Below are positions 1 to 8,103 of a DNA stretch of 64,000 bases, in pieces. The notes under the pieces are model-generated. The model searched no databases. It worked only from the letters and a program-made list of their open reading frames with translations, and had not been told where the DNA came from. The number at the start of each line of letters is the position of its first letter. Position 1 is the first letter of the stretch. The position numbers and the translations under genes are program-made. The DNA is from CAMDBL01 sp964498125 (lineage in GTDB: Bacteria; Pseudomonadota; Alphaproteobacteria; Rhizobiales; Hyphomicrobiaceae), in NCBI GenBank assembly GCA_964498125.1, contig CAZCGE010000039.1:1-64000 (forward strand), in the 5' to 3' direction.

Positions 1-74
1 GCGAACCGCGCCTCGAACTCCGGCGCCGTCTTGGGAAAATCACGCCACAGATCGTCCGGCATCGAGTGCGTCAT
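1..74 (-). CDS. IS1595/ISXO2-like transposase, N-terminal fragment at window edge
   Basis: Only the first 24 codons are inside the window; the gene continues to the left. The start at 74 is preceded by a strong AAGGAG Shine-Dalgarno sequence 8 bases away. The peptide contains FPKTAPEFEARF, which resembles the opening of IS1595-family transposases just before their zinc-ribbon domain (known of the family, from memory). The zinc ribbon and the catalytic DDE-like core are not visible, so activity cannot be judged. It runs opposite to the ATPase fragment that follows, as expected for an insertion into that gene. Confidence 0.6.
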   Translation of the reverse strand, partial: MTHSMPDDLWRDFPKTAPEFEARF

Positions 75-150
75 GGTCCAACTCCTTGTTGGAACTCATG
101 TAGCTGGCGATTGCGCCGGAACTATGGGGATAGGCATGCCCGCCCACCCC
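1..150 (-). mobile_element. End of an IS1595/ISXO2-like insertion sequence (partial)
   Basis: The window opens inside an insertion sequence whose transposase is read leftwards. The transposase start lies at 74, and the DNA between it and about 150 looks like the terminal non-coding end of the element. Read outward to inward on the minus strand it begins GGGGTGGGCGGG, a G-rich tip that would suit an IS1595-type terminal repeat. Position 150 as the boundary is inferred from the switch to AT-rich ATPase coding sequence at 151. The other end is outside the window, so the second inverted repeat and the target duplication cannot be seen. Confidence 0.55.
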
Positions 151-1334
151 TTGACAAAGGGAAACTTAATGCATTGACAAAGAAACTGCGCAGCGAAGTT
201 GAATGGCTGAAAAAGCTTCTTAATAGCGAAGATGATGCCGAGCTGACCCAAAAATCTGGAATCACCGAGAAGGCAAACGAAAAATCATCGAACTCGCTAT
301 TGGGAAAAGGAAGCGGGTCACTTAGCGTGCCTGGGGTAAAGCATCAAACGTCGATTGAAGCAACGGGCGCAAGCGAGGCTGGGACCTCAGCTGAGAAAAG
401 CGCGGAAAGCACTGAAAAAATGAAGAGAAACAAAACAGGAGTCCTGCATAGGCGAATTATAGACTTTCAAAAATTATTCGACGCAATCGTCGAGCTTTCC
501 AGTGGGGACGCGTATATTTTCCTTGATGATCTATATCATCTGCGCCGGCCAGACCAAGCAAACGTAATTGACTACTTCCACCGCATAATGAAGGGTCGAT
601 CCGTGTGGCTTAAGGTGGGAACCATTCGACATCGAACTGATTGGTACAGACACGGAAATCCACCTATCGGCATGAAATTGGGTGACGACTGCGACTCAAT
701 AGATCTTGACGTAACTCTTGAAAAATACGAGGTGGCGAAGGTCTTTCTCTTGCAGGTGCTAGATCAAATTATTACCGAAGCACAGATGGACGGACATTTG
801 GTCATCCTGGCGGACGGTGGCGTGGAGCGGCTAGTCTTAGCCAGCGGGGGTGTCGCTCGCGATTTCCTTACAATTTTCCGACGCGCCATCGACGTGGCTC
901 GAGAACGTGGAAAAACCTATCGAGGAGAACGCATTAACGCAGAAGACGTCAATATCGCAGCGGGTGAACACGACCCCACCAAAAGAGACGAGCTGCGCCG
1001 AGACACACTTGAGGAACGCGCATCGTTAGAAAGGGCCTTGGCCGAGATTCAAAAATTCTGCATTGATAACTCCGTCAATTGTTTCCTCGTTGAGCAAGGG
1101 AGCGGGAGTGGAAAAGAGGCGCTAAACGAACTCGTTGATCTTAGGTTCGTCCACATTATAAAGGGCCGAACTACTGTTCGGGATGTGCAAGGAAAACTTT
1201 ATACCGCGTATATGCTAGACATTAGCCAATACACGGGCGAGAGGCGCCGTCGAGAACTGGAGATGGTTGCATTCTGGAAGAGTGCCGAGATGGACAAGAT
1301 ACGCCGCGCTAAGTATGTGTTATCGCTCGGGTAA
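151..1334 (+). pseudogene. P-loop/AAA+ ATPase, N-terminus removed by IS insertion
   Basis: An open frame of about 394 codons enters directly from the insertion-sequence end and has no start codon or ribosome site of its own. It begins with a lysine-rich helical stretch and a low-complexity Ser/Glu/Lys linker. Then comes a Walker B-like strand (YIFLDDLYHL, near 510-540), a conserved block around KLGDDCDSIDLD, a sensor-like ASGGVARDF segment and a C-terminal part resembling a winged helix. No Walker A motif (GxxxxGKT) is present, so the nucleotide-binding loop must lie in the lost N-terminal part. Base composition is clearly AT-richer than the core genes, pointing to foreign origin. ATPases of this look are often accessory or defence genes, but no specific function is assigned. 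The product is probably non-functional. Confidence 0.6.
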
Positions 1335-1572
1335 TTTTGGGGCAGATGCGCCAACGCTCACGCGTCGGCGAACAGCACTTGCCCTATTGCGGCGGCAGCA
1401 AGTGGCCCATCTCGACCGTAGGATATAGAAAGACTTCCTACCAGCGACGTGGGCGCGGCCGGAGGGTCAGCAGACGAGCGGGCCTGCCGCCGCCGCTTCG
1501 CCCCCGTGTCCCATCCCACGGCCGGCTCGATTTCTACCTTCGCCAATTCACATCGAGCGGAAACCGTCTCCC
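1335..1572. other. Intergenic segment between the accessory edge and the core genes
   Basis: About 240 bases between the stop of the ATPase fragment and the end of azlD. GC content rises to the core level within it. I see no convincing gene, terminator or repeat; the open frames on both strands show no recognisable motif. The junction between foreign and native DNA probably lies here. Confidence 0.4.
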
Positions 1573-1917
1573 TCACCCCAGCGCCAGTTTGCCCGCCACC
1601 ATCAGCGCCGCGCCGCCGATGATGCCGAGACCGAGGTTGCGGCCGGTGGCATAAAAGATCGCCAGACCCGCCGCGAAGGCAGCCAACCTCAGCCACGCCT
1701 CCACGCTGGCGAGCGCGCCCGGCGGGAACACGACGATGCGCATGACCAGGGCCGCCACCAGCGCCGTCGCCACCGCCCTGACCCAGTGGAACACCTCGCT
1801 GTCACCATCGATATCACCGCCGATCGAGTAGCCGAGCCAGCGCCACGGCTCATGCGCCAGGACACCGGCGAGGAGGATGGCGAGATAGCCGCCGAAGCCG
1901 TCGTCGAGCACGCTCAT
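1573..1917 (-). CDS. azlD: AzlD family branched-chain amino acid export subunit
   Basis: A 114-residue, very hydrophobic protein with about four membrane helices, the usual length for AzlD. In this family AzlD is the small partner of AzlC; together they export branched-chain amino acids or their analogues across the inner membrane. Its start overlaps the azlC stop in an ATGA arrangement (1914-1917), indicating translational coupling. Identification rests on hydrophobic pattern, size and position behind azlC; substrate specificity is not deducible. Confidence 0.8.
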   Translation of the reverse strand: MSVLDDGFGGYLAILLAGVLAHEPWRWLGYSIGGDIDGDSEVFHWVRAVATALVAALVMRIVVFPPGALASVEAWLRLAAFAAGLAIFYATGRNLGLGIIGGAALMVAGKLALG

Positions 1918-2666
1918 GGCGACCGCCGCCGGCGGCGGCCGATGAGCCAGGCGAGCGTGCCACCGGCCAGGCCGGCGATCAGCAGATCAAAGCCGGGGAA
2001 TAGGCGGAAGACGATGGGGCCCAGCAGTCCGCCGAGTCCGATGGCCAGATAATCCGTCGCGCCCTTCGCCGCCAGCAGCAGCGAGCAAGTGAAGTAGATC
2101 GGCGTCATCATCAGCAATGCGGCGGCCAGCACCGGCGGCAGGCCGGCGGCCAGCACGAAACCGGCGCCCGCGCCCGCCCCCATCAGCACCATGAAGCCGG
2201 TGCCGAGGCCGGCGAAATAGGGCAGCCGCACCCGCGCGGGCAGTGGCGGCAGCAGCCGGTTACCTTCCAGCCAGGCCGTCACCGCGACGAAGTGGACGGC
2301 GTACAGGTGCAGCGCTTTGGGCAGCGTGGCGTCGCGGATCAGTGGCATCATGGAGACCGTCATGGGCAGCAGCCGCACAGCGGTCAGCGCGACAGCCAAA
2401 GCCGCTCCAGCAATGCCGGCGCCGCGTGCCAGTTCGTCGACCACCAGCACCTGCGCCGGCAGCGCGAAGACGAAGGCCGAGATGAACAGGACATGCCCCA
2501 GCGTGAAGCCCAGATCGTGCGCCAGCGCGCCGAAGCCGACGGCAGTCGCGGCCAGGATCAGTCCAGCCGCGCTGACCGGGGCTGCGAGCAATCCGCGCGC
2601 GAACGCTTGGGGATGTGTCGCCGCTGCGGTCCAGGCAGGGGTCTGGCGTGTGGTCTCGGTCGGCAA
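1914..2666 (-). CDS. azlC: AzlC family branched-chain amino acid permease
   Basis: A 250-residue polytopic inner-membrane protein. After a hydrophilic N-terminus of about 25 residues come roughly six helices with the family's opening pattern (ARGLLAAPVSAAGLILAA, GFTLGHVLFISAFVFALPAQ), close to AzlC/YgaZ proteins. It forms the large subunit of a two-protein exporter with AzlD, encoded directly downstream with a 4-base overlap. No adjacent regulator is seen; the HpaI-like aldolase gene starts divergently at 2833, so the 166-base gap must hold both promoters. Confidence 0.85.
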   Translation of the reverse strand: MPTETTRQTPAWTAAATHPQAFARGLLAAPVSAAGLILAATAVGFGALAHDLGFTLGHVLFISAFVFALPAQVLVVDELARGAGIAGAALAVALTAVRLLPMTVSMMPLIRDATLPKALHLYAVHFVAVTAWLEGNRLLPPLPARVRLPYFAGLGTGFMVLMGAGAGAGFVLAAGLPPVLAAALLMMTPIYFTCSLLLAAKGATDYLAIGLGGLLGPIVFRLFPGFDLLIAGLAGGTLAWLIGRRRRRSP

Positions 2667-2832
2667 GGTCGGTGGTTCCCAGGGCAGAAGCAGGGTTCAG
2701 TGTAGGGTGCGGCGCCCTTGCCGCCCAACGGTAAAATCCGCTCTGCATACCTGACCTTGCAGCTTTGCCCTACCGTTCGCGGCCGTCGCGGCGCTATCCT
2801 GCCGGAGAGTTGGTCGCCGTTGGCCGCGCGAG

Positions 2833-3618
2833 GTGCAGACAGTGAAGGCCAATCCGCTGAAGGACAAACTGCTCCGGGGCAAGCCGGCTTTCGGCTGCTC
2901 GATCATGTTTCCCTCGCCGCAACTCGTCGAGATGCTGGCCTATGCCGGTTTCGACTGGGTGCTGCTCGATTGCGAGCACGGCAGCCTGTCGCTGGCCGAC
3001 GTGGAGGTGATGGCGATGGCAGCCGATGCCAGCGGCATCACGGCCATCGGCCGGCCGTCGAGCAACGCGCCGGAGGACATCGCCCGGATCATGGACCGCG
3101 GTGTTGCCGGCGTGCAGGTGCCGCATATCAACACCGCCGACGATGCGGCGCGCGCCGTGGCGTCGGTGAAATTCGGTCCTGGCTCCTTGCGCGGCCTGGC
3201 GCAGGGCACGCGCCCCGACAAGTGGGGTTTTTCAGGCGGCGGGCCGGTTTTCACCGAGACCGCCAATCGCTCGAGCCTGGTCATCGTCCAGATCGAGCAC
3301 GAAGCCGCACTGGCCAACGTCGACGACATTCTCGACGTGCCCGGCATCGATGTGTTCTTCATCGGCCCGTCGGATTTGTCGCAGTCGATGGGCTTTCCCG
3401 GCAACCCGAAGGCCGAGCCGGTGGCCAAGGCGATCGACACGACGCTGGCCAAGATCCTGGCGGCGGGAAAGCTGCCGGGCATGCCGGCCACCACCGAGAC
3501 GGTGGCCGATGCCATCCGCCGCGGCAATCGCTATATCTATACTCACGTACCCAAGTTGATCGGCACCGCCGTGGCCGGTTTTCGCAAGGCGGCGGAAGCA
3601 GGTTGCGCGAGGGATTGA
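2833..3618 (+). CDS. HpcH/HpaI family aldolase
   Basis: A 261-residue class II (divalent metal) aldolase of the HpaI/GarL type, which reversibly cleaves 2-keto-3-deoxy or 4-hydroxy-2-oxo acids to pyruvate and an aldehyde in the cytoplasm. The residues expected from the family are present: His49 in DCEHG, Arg74 in GRPS, metal ligand Glu155 in QIEHE and Asp181 in GPSDL. The start is a GTG at 2833; a second in-frame GTG at 2842 is possible. The true substrate is unknown: no HPA-degradation genes lie nearby, only an NAD-dependent epimerase 73 bases downstream on the same strand. Confidence 0.85.
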   Translation: MQTVKANPLKDKLLRGKPAFGCSIMFPSPQLVEMLAYAGFDWVLLDCEHGSLSLADVEVMAMAADASGITAIGRPSSNAPEDIARIMDRGVAGVQVPHINTADDAARAVASVKFGPGSLRGLAQGTRPDKWGFSGGGPVFTETANRSSLVIVQIEHEAALANVDDILDVPGIDVFFIGPSDLSQSMGFPGNPKAEPVAKAIDTTLAKILAAGKLPGMPATTETVADAIRRGNRYIYTHVPKLIGTAVAGFRKAAEAGCARD

Positions 3619-3691
3619 TGTGCGTCGATGGCCGCTGCGTCCGGGTGGCTGGACCCGGCGCGGCATCAATCCTGCAAACAGGGAAACATCC

Positions 3692-4615
3692 ATGAACATT
3701 TTTCTGACCGGTGCGACAGGGCTGATCGGCGGCACGATCGCTGTCAAGCTCGAGGCGGCTGGCCACGTCGTGCGCGGCCTGGTGCGCGACGCCGCGCAGG
3801 CCGCGGCGGTAACCAAGCTCGGCGTGACACCGGTGATCGGCACGCTCGACCACCTCGATACACTGGCCGCCGAGGCACGCGCTGCCGATGCCACGATCAA
3901 TGCCGCCAACGCGGACCATGTGTTCGCCGCCCGTGCGCTGGTGCAGGCCTTGCAAGGCAGCGGCAAGCCGTTGATCCACACCAGCGGCTCGACCGTCGTC
4001 GGCGATCATGCCGCTGGCGACACTGCCGGCAGCATCCATCACGAGGATCTGCTTCCCCCTGAGCCATTGCCGGAGAAGTGCAGCCGCATCGCCACCGATC
4101 GGCTGGTGACGGCAGCCGGTGCGCACGGTGTGCGCTCCGTGGTGATGTGTCCGGGACTGGTTTACGGCGTCGGGCTGGGGATGCGCACCGTCGGCTGGCA
4201 GATGATGAATTTCGTCAAGCTGGCCCAGGAGCGTGGTCAGCCGCATCATATCGGCGCCGGCGCCAACATCTGGTCCAGCGTGCATGTCGAGGACTTGGCC
4301 GACGCCTATCTGCTGGCGCTGGCCAAGGCGCCGGCCGGCTCGTTCTTCTTCGTGGCCGGCGGCGAGGCGACGTGGCGGCAGATGGCGCAGGCGATCGGTC
4401 GCCTGCTCGGCCAGGGCGAGACAACCGCCAGCATCAGCCACATGGATGCGGTGCGCCGCTGGGGTCCAGCACTCGCCCACTCCATGGGTGGCAACAGCCG
4501 TATCTCTTCGGCCAAGGCCATGGCCATGCTCGGATGGACGCCGAGCCGGCCCTCGATGCTGCACGATATCGAATTCGGCTCCTACAAGCAGGCGCTGGCT
4601 GGCGGCAAGACGTGA
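3692..4615 (+). CDS. NAD-dependent epimerase/dehydratase (atypical SDR)
   Basis: A 307-residue extended short-chain dehydrogenase-like protein. The N-terminal Rossmann loop GATGLIGG (residues about 7-14) binds NAD(P). The middle has TSGSTVVGDHA and a VCPGLVYGVG-like proline/glycine turn as in NmrA/UDP-sugar epimerase relatives. A clear YxxxK catalytic pair is not obvious, so it may be an atypical member acting as a reductase or binding protein. The ATG at 3692 is chosen because the glycine loop then sits at the usual distance; upstream codons are not conserved-looking. It may share a transcript with the aldolase. Confidence 0.75.
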   Translation: MNIFLTGATGLIGGTIAVKLEAAGHVVRGLVRDAAQAAAVTKLGVTPVIGTLDHLDTLAAEARAADATINAANADHVFAARALVQALQGSGKPLIHTSGSTVVGDHAAGDTAGSIHHEDLLPPEPLPEKCSRIATDRLVTAAGAHGVRSVVMCPGLVYGVGLGMRTVGWQMMNFVKLAQERGQPHHIGAGANIWSSVHVEDLADAYLLALAKAPAGSFFFVAGGEATWRQMAQAIGRLLGQGETTASISHMDAVRRWGPALAHSMGGNSRISSAKAMAMLGWTPSRPSMLHDIEFGSYKQALAGGKT

Positions 4616-4709
4616 TCGAGCGGTCGCGCGCATAGGACCGGGGGCTCGCCTGGCCAACTCGCGCGCTTGTCACCGGGGATTGGGCAGCCTGGGATTGGGC
4701 TCAATTCGT

Positions 4710-5753
4710 CTACAGAGGGTTCCAGGCGCCGGGCGGACCGGCCAATTCGGCGTCCTCTTTATCCTTGCCGTGCGTCATCTCGCGCACGAGGGCGAACAGC
4801 GCTTCTTTCACGCCCTTGCCGGAGACGGCAGATATCTGCATCGGTTTGCGGCGCGCGGCCTTGCGCAACGCTTCGGCGCGCTCGGCGATCGTGTCGGCGT
4901 CGAGCGCATCGCACTTCGACAGGATGACGATCTCCTTTTTCAATGCCAACTCGCCGCCATAAGCCTTGAGCTCACGCCGCACGGTGCGATAGGCCTGCGC
5001 CACATCCTCCTCGGTGGCATCGACGAGATGCAACAGCACACGGCAGCGCTCGATGTGGCCGAGGAAGCGCGTGCCCAGGCCCGCGCCCTCATTGGCGCCT
5101 TCGATCAGGCCGGGAATATCCGCCAGCACGAAATCGGTGTCACCCGCCCGCACCACGCCGAGGTTGGGGTGCAGTGTCGTGAACGGATAATCAGCGATCT
5201 TAGGTTTGGCGGCCGAGACAGCGGCCAGGAACGTCGACTTGCCGGCATTGGGCAGACCGATGATGCCGGCGTCGGCGATCAGTTTCAGCCTGAGCCAGAT
5301 GGTCAGATCCTCGCCGATCTGGCCTGGATTGGCATGTCGCGGGGCCTGATTGGACGGCGATTTGAAATAGGCGTTGCCGAAGCCGCCATTGCCGCCCTTG
5401 GCGATGCGCGCGCGGTCACCAACATTGACCAGGTCGGCGATCAGCATCGCATTGTCCTCGGCATAGATCTGCGTGCCCGGCGGCACCTTGATGATGCAGT
5501 CGTCGCCACCGGGCCCCGAACGATTGCGCCCCATGCCGGGCGTGCCGCCCTTGGCCTTGAAGTGCTGCTGGTAGCGATAATCGATCAGCGTGTTGAGATT
5601 GCCGACGCACTCCGCCCAAACGTCGCCGCCCTTGCCGCCGTCGCCGCCATCGGGGCCGCCGTACTCGATGAACTTCTCGCGGCGGAAACTGATGGCGCCG
5701 TTGCCGCCATCTCCAGCCTTGATGTAGATTTTCGCCTGGTCGAGGAATTTCAT
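4710..5753 (-). CDS. obgE: Obg family GTPase (ribosome assembly/stress)
   Basis: A 347-residue Obg GTPase, essential in bacteria for 50S subunit maturation and stress control. The glycine-rich Obg fold occupies residues 1-160 (GDGGNGA, GGPDGGDGGKGG). The G domain follows: G1 GLPNAGKST at 166-174, switch II DIPGLIEGA at 212-220, and SKCD for base recognition. There is no C-terminal OCT domain, normal for many alphaproteobacteria. The ATG at 5753 gives the canonical MKFLDQAKI start. It lies downstream of rplU-rpmA on the same strand, the usual bacterial arrangement, although a terminator-like hairpin separates it from rpmA. Confidence 0.95.
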   Translation of the reverse strand: MKFLDQAKIYIKAGDGGNGAISFRREKFIEYGGPDGGDGGKGGDVWAECVGNLNTLIDYRYQQHFKAKGGTPGMGRNRSGPGGDDCIIKVPPGTQIYAEDNAMLIADLVNVGDRARIAKGGNGGFGNAYFKSPSNQAPRHANPGQIGEDLTIWLRLKLIADAGIIGLPNAGKSTFLAAVSAAKPKIADYPFTTLHPNLGVVRAGDTDFVLADIPGLIEGANEGAGLGTRFLGHIERCRVLLHLVDATEEDVAQAYRTVRRELKAYGGELALKKEIVILSKCDALDADTIAERAEALRKAARRKPMQISAVSGKGVKEALFALVREMTHGKDKEDAELAGPPGAWNPL

Positions 5754-5850
5754 GGGTGGCGCCCTCCAAGGCGCAAGTCCCGTTGCCCAGGCCACCCGGC
5801 CTGGGTCTCGATGCTACCACACCGCTGCCGCGGCATCGGTCGGCGAACGC

Positions 5851-5880
5851 AAAAAAGGGAGGCGGACGGCCACCTCCCTT
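5851..5880 (-). terminator. Rho-independent terminator after rpmA
   Basis: On the minus strand an 8-bp stem (AAGGGAGG/CCTCCCTT) with a 10-base loop runs into six T residues. It lies 35 bases after the rpmA stop and about 100 bases before the obgE start, so it probably ends or attenuates the ribosomal-protein transcript and lowers obgE expression relative to L21/L27. Confidence 0.75.
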
Positions 5881-5914
5881 CGGGCATCGTCAGCCTATTG
5901 GTAAGGCCTGCCGA

Positions 5915-6187
5915 TTATTCCGCCGCCATCGCCTTGCCTGGAATGATGGAGACGTAGGTGCGGTCGTCCCACTTGGTTTCGAACTTCACGGTACCGTCGA
6001 CCAGGGCGAAGATCGTGTGATCCGTGCCGACGCCGACGTTCTTGCCGGGCTTCCACTTGGTGCCGCGCTGGCGCACCAGGATATTGCCGGCCAGCACCTG
6101 CTCGCCGCCGAAGCGCTTGACGCCGAGCATCTTCGGCTGCGAGTCGCGGCCGTTCCTGGTCGAGCCGCCTGCTTTTTTCTGTGCCAT
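5915..6187 (-). CDS. rpmA: 50S ribosomal protein L27
   Basis: A 90-residue L27, a late-assembling protein of the large subunit whose N-terminal tail reaches the peptidyl-transferase centre. The typical N-terminus MAQKKAGGSTRNGRDS and the GTKWKPG...GTDHTIFAL core are intact, and the length is normal. It follows rplU by 32 bases in the same operon. Early Ala-Gln after Met matches the non-cleaved L27 type found outside Firmicutes. Confidence 0.97.
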   Translation of the reverse strand: MAQKKAGGSTRNGRDSQPKMLGVKRFGGEQVLAGNILVRQRGTKWKPGKNVGVGTDHTIFALVDGTVKFETKWDDRTYVSIIPGKAMAAE

Positions 6188-6219
6188 GACGTGTGATCCT
6201 TCTCGCGAGCGGCTGCCAC

Positions 6220-6534
6220 TCAGGCGCCAATGATGTCCTTGATGCGCACTATCGTCAGATCCTGGCGATGGCCCTTTTTGCGGCGCGAATTCTTGCGGCG
6301 CCGCTTCTTGAAGGCAATGACCTTGGGTCCGCGGTCCTGCTCGACCAGTTCAGCGATAACCTTGGCGCCGGCGACGGTCGGCGTGCCGACCTTGACGCTG
6401 GCGCCGGAGCCCACCATCAGCACTTCGGTGAATTCGATGGTGGCGCCAGCCGCGCCCTCGAGCTTCTCGATGCTCAGCTTGTCGTTGGCGGCGACACGGT
6501 ATTGTTTGCCGCCAGTCTTGATGACTGCGTACAT
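6220..6534 (-). CDS. rplU: 50S ribosomal protein L21
   Basis: A 104-residue L21, binding 23S rRNA in the large subunit. It starts MYAVIKTGGKQYRV, the universal L21 opening, which sets the ATG at 6534 even though the frame is open further upstream. The basic KKRRRKNSRRKKGHRQ segment is the conserved RNA-binding tail. First gene of the rplU-rpmA unit, with obgE behind it. Confidence 0.97.
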   Translation of the reverse strand: MYAVIKTGGKQYRVAANDKLSIEKLEGAAGATIEFTEVLMVGSGASVKVGTPTVAGAKVIAELVEQDRGPKVIAFKKRRRKNSRRKKGHRQDLTIVRIKDIIGA

Positions 6535-6922
6535 AGTCCGTCCTCTCGCGGCCGGTGGTGGACCCGGCTCGTTGTCCCGCGCCCTATGGCGCCGCTGATC
6601 GCAAGACCGGCGGACTTCGAGGGACAGTTGCAACAAAGCCAACTGTCGAGCCTCGGGCAGCGCATTGATCGCGGCAGCCACCGGCCCCGCGTTGCGCGCC
6701 TCTTATGCTGGAGCGGGCGGTGCGTGTCAACGATTGCCATGGCGGCGTAGTGCGTCCCTCCCGGTGCAGGCGGGTGACAGCGATCAGAGTGCCTGTTTAG
6801 GTCAGGCGATAACGGCATGTTCGCCATGGCGCCACGACCAACTGGACTGGCCGCCGCGCCGGTCGCATCATGGACGCAGGGCCGGGATCGATACCGGCGT
6901 GGACACCACGACCACGTGAGGC
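6535..6922. other. Intergenic region between rplU and a divergent small gene
   Basis: About 390 bases separating the divergent rplU operon and the small secreted-protein gene. It must contain the rplU promoter (minus strand) and any promoter for 6923. I see no hairpin resembling a ribosomal-protein leader and no convincing gene; the open frames here are GC-driven. Confidence 0.4.
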
Positions 6923-7144
6923 ATGATCATGCGCATTTCCCGTAAGCATTTGGTGGCCGCTGCCGTGGCCATGGCGGCTCTGATGGTCGGACCTGTCGCC
7001 GACGCCAAGACGCCCAGCGGCTGGAACAAGGGCAGCAAGACTTGGAAGGGTGGGACGCCGCCCGGATTCAGCCACGGCAAGAAGACTGGCTGGGACAAGG
7101 TTTCCGGGACGACGCTGCGCCTGCCTCCCGGGCTGATGCGCTAA
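6923..7144 (+). CDS. Small secreted protein of unknown function
   Basis: Encodes 73 residues. Positions 1-28 are a clear Sec signal peptide: basic start (MRISRKH), hydrophobic core (LVAAAVAMAALMVG) and cleavage around VADA-KT. The mature part of about 45 residues is Gly/Trp/Lys-rich with repeated W-x-K-G-type turns (SGWNKGSKTWKGGTPPG, GKKTGWDK). A second ATG at 6929 could be the real start. I do not recognise the family. The pattern suggests a small periplasmic or exported basic protein. Confidence 0.6.
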   Translation: MIMRISRKHLVAAAVAMAALMVGPVADAKTPSGWNKGSKTWKGGTPPGFSHGKKTGWDKVSGTTLRLPPGLMR

Positions 7145-7205
7145 AAAGGGCGCCGCTTCCCTCGATCCGGGGACGCATTATGACGCCGAGCTGGAGCGCA
7201 AGCGG

Positions 7206-7282
7206 TGGTAGCGGGAGGCGGGATCGAACCGCCGACCTGAGGGTTATGAATCCTCCGCTCTAACCATCTGAGCTATCCCGCT
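7206..7282 (-). tRNA. tRNA-Met (anticodon CAT)
   Basis: A 77-nucleotide tRNA with encoded CCA (7206-7208). The acceptor stem is AGCGGGA paired with TCCCGCT, followed by discriminator A. The D arm begins GCTCAG, the anticodon loop is TTCATAA (CAT), and the T arm contains GGTTCGATCC. The closing pair of the anticodon stem next to the loop is A-C, a slight irregularity. CAT can also be a lysidine-modified isoleucine tRNA; elongator Met is more likely from the body sequence. It is not an initiator, because the acceptor stem is fully paired. Confidence 0.9.
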
Positions 7283-7356
7283 GAAGCCCCGTCTATAGGG
7301 AGCGCGGCTCGGCGCTGTCAAGGCAAGCCGTCCAATCGACTTGGCGCCGAGCGACC

Positions 7357-8073
7357 TCAGTGGGGGCCGGCCTCTTTGGCCTTTGCGAACCGCAGCATCG
7401 TGAACAGGCCAAGCGGCCTCAGCCCGCAGCGGTCGACCAACGTCAGATCTTCACAGCCGAGCACACGCGACATATCGAATACCGGCCGCCAGCCGAGCTT
7501 GTCGGCGAACGGCGCCATCTGCCGCTCGACCCAGCCGCGCATTCCCTCTTCCTGGCTGAAATGATTGACTAGGATCACCTCGCCGCCGGGCTTGGTGACG
7601 CGCGACAGCTCGCGCATCACCCGCTCGGGATCGGGCACGACCGTGAGCACATACATGGCCACGGTGGTTTCGAATGACTGAGACTCGAACTCCAGGTTGC
7701 CAGCGTCCATCTCATGCAAACCGGCGATATTCTCCAGCCCTTCGGCGGCGACACGCGCACGCGCCTTGTCGAGCATCTCAGGTGACAGGTCGATGCCGAC
7801 GATCTCGAGATGGCTGCCATATTCGGGTAGCGACAGCCCGGTGCCGACACCAACCTCGAGCACGCGGCCCCTGCGCTGGTTGATGATTTCCACGGCGTTG
7901 CGGCGCCCCTCAGCCGCGATCCGGCCGAACGTATTGTCATAGACCGGAGCCCAGCGCCGATAGGCATCGCGCACGGCCATTTCATCGATCCGACCACGGG
8001 AGATCGCTGGCCATCCCAACTGCTCCGCGACTGTCCGGGAGCGCTGTTCTCCCGCCGGCATGCCTTGTGTCAT
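7357..8073 (-). CDS. pmtA: PmtA-like phosphatidylethanolamine N-methyltransferase
   Basis: A 238-residue class I SAM-dependent methyltransferase. AYRRWAPVYDNTFG near residues 37-50 is the N-terminal signature of the alphaproteobacterial PmtA group, motif I is VLEVGVGTGLSLP at 71-83, and GIDLSPEML and GGEVILVNHF follow. PmtA methylates phosphatidylethanolamine stepwise to phosphatidylcholine at the inner face of the membrane. An N-terminal extension of about 30 residues is longer than usual, so translation may begin at an internal Met (residue 32, 7980). It lies 30 bases after mnmA on the same strand. A related UbiE-type methyltransferase is the alternative. Confidence 0.7.
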   Translation of the reverse strand: MTQGMPAGEQRSRTVAEQLGWPAISRGRIDEMAVRDAYRRWAPVYDNTFGRIAAEGRRNAVEIINQRRGRVLEVGVGTGLSLPEYGSHLEIVGIDLSPEMLDKARARVAAEGLENIAGLHEMDAGNLEFESQSFETTVAMYVLTVVPDPERVMRELSRVTKPGGEVILVNHFSQEEGMRGWVERQMAPFADKLGWRPVFDMSRVLGCEDLTLVDRCGLRPLGLFTMLRFAKAKEAGPH

Positions 8074-8103
8074 CGTCTAAGACCCTTCTCCCACTGTCGC
8101 TGA

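Noticed and set aside
1358..1696. Minus-strand frame between the ATPase fragment and azlD
   Set aside because: Overlaps azlD in another frame and has no recognisable motif.
3359..4657. Long minus-strand frame across the aldolase and epimerase genes
   Set aside because: Arg/Pro/Ala-rich translation without motifs, covering two well-supported genes on the other strand.
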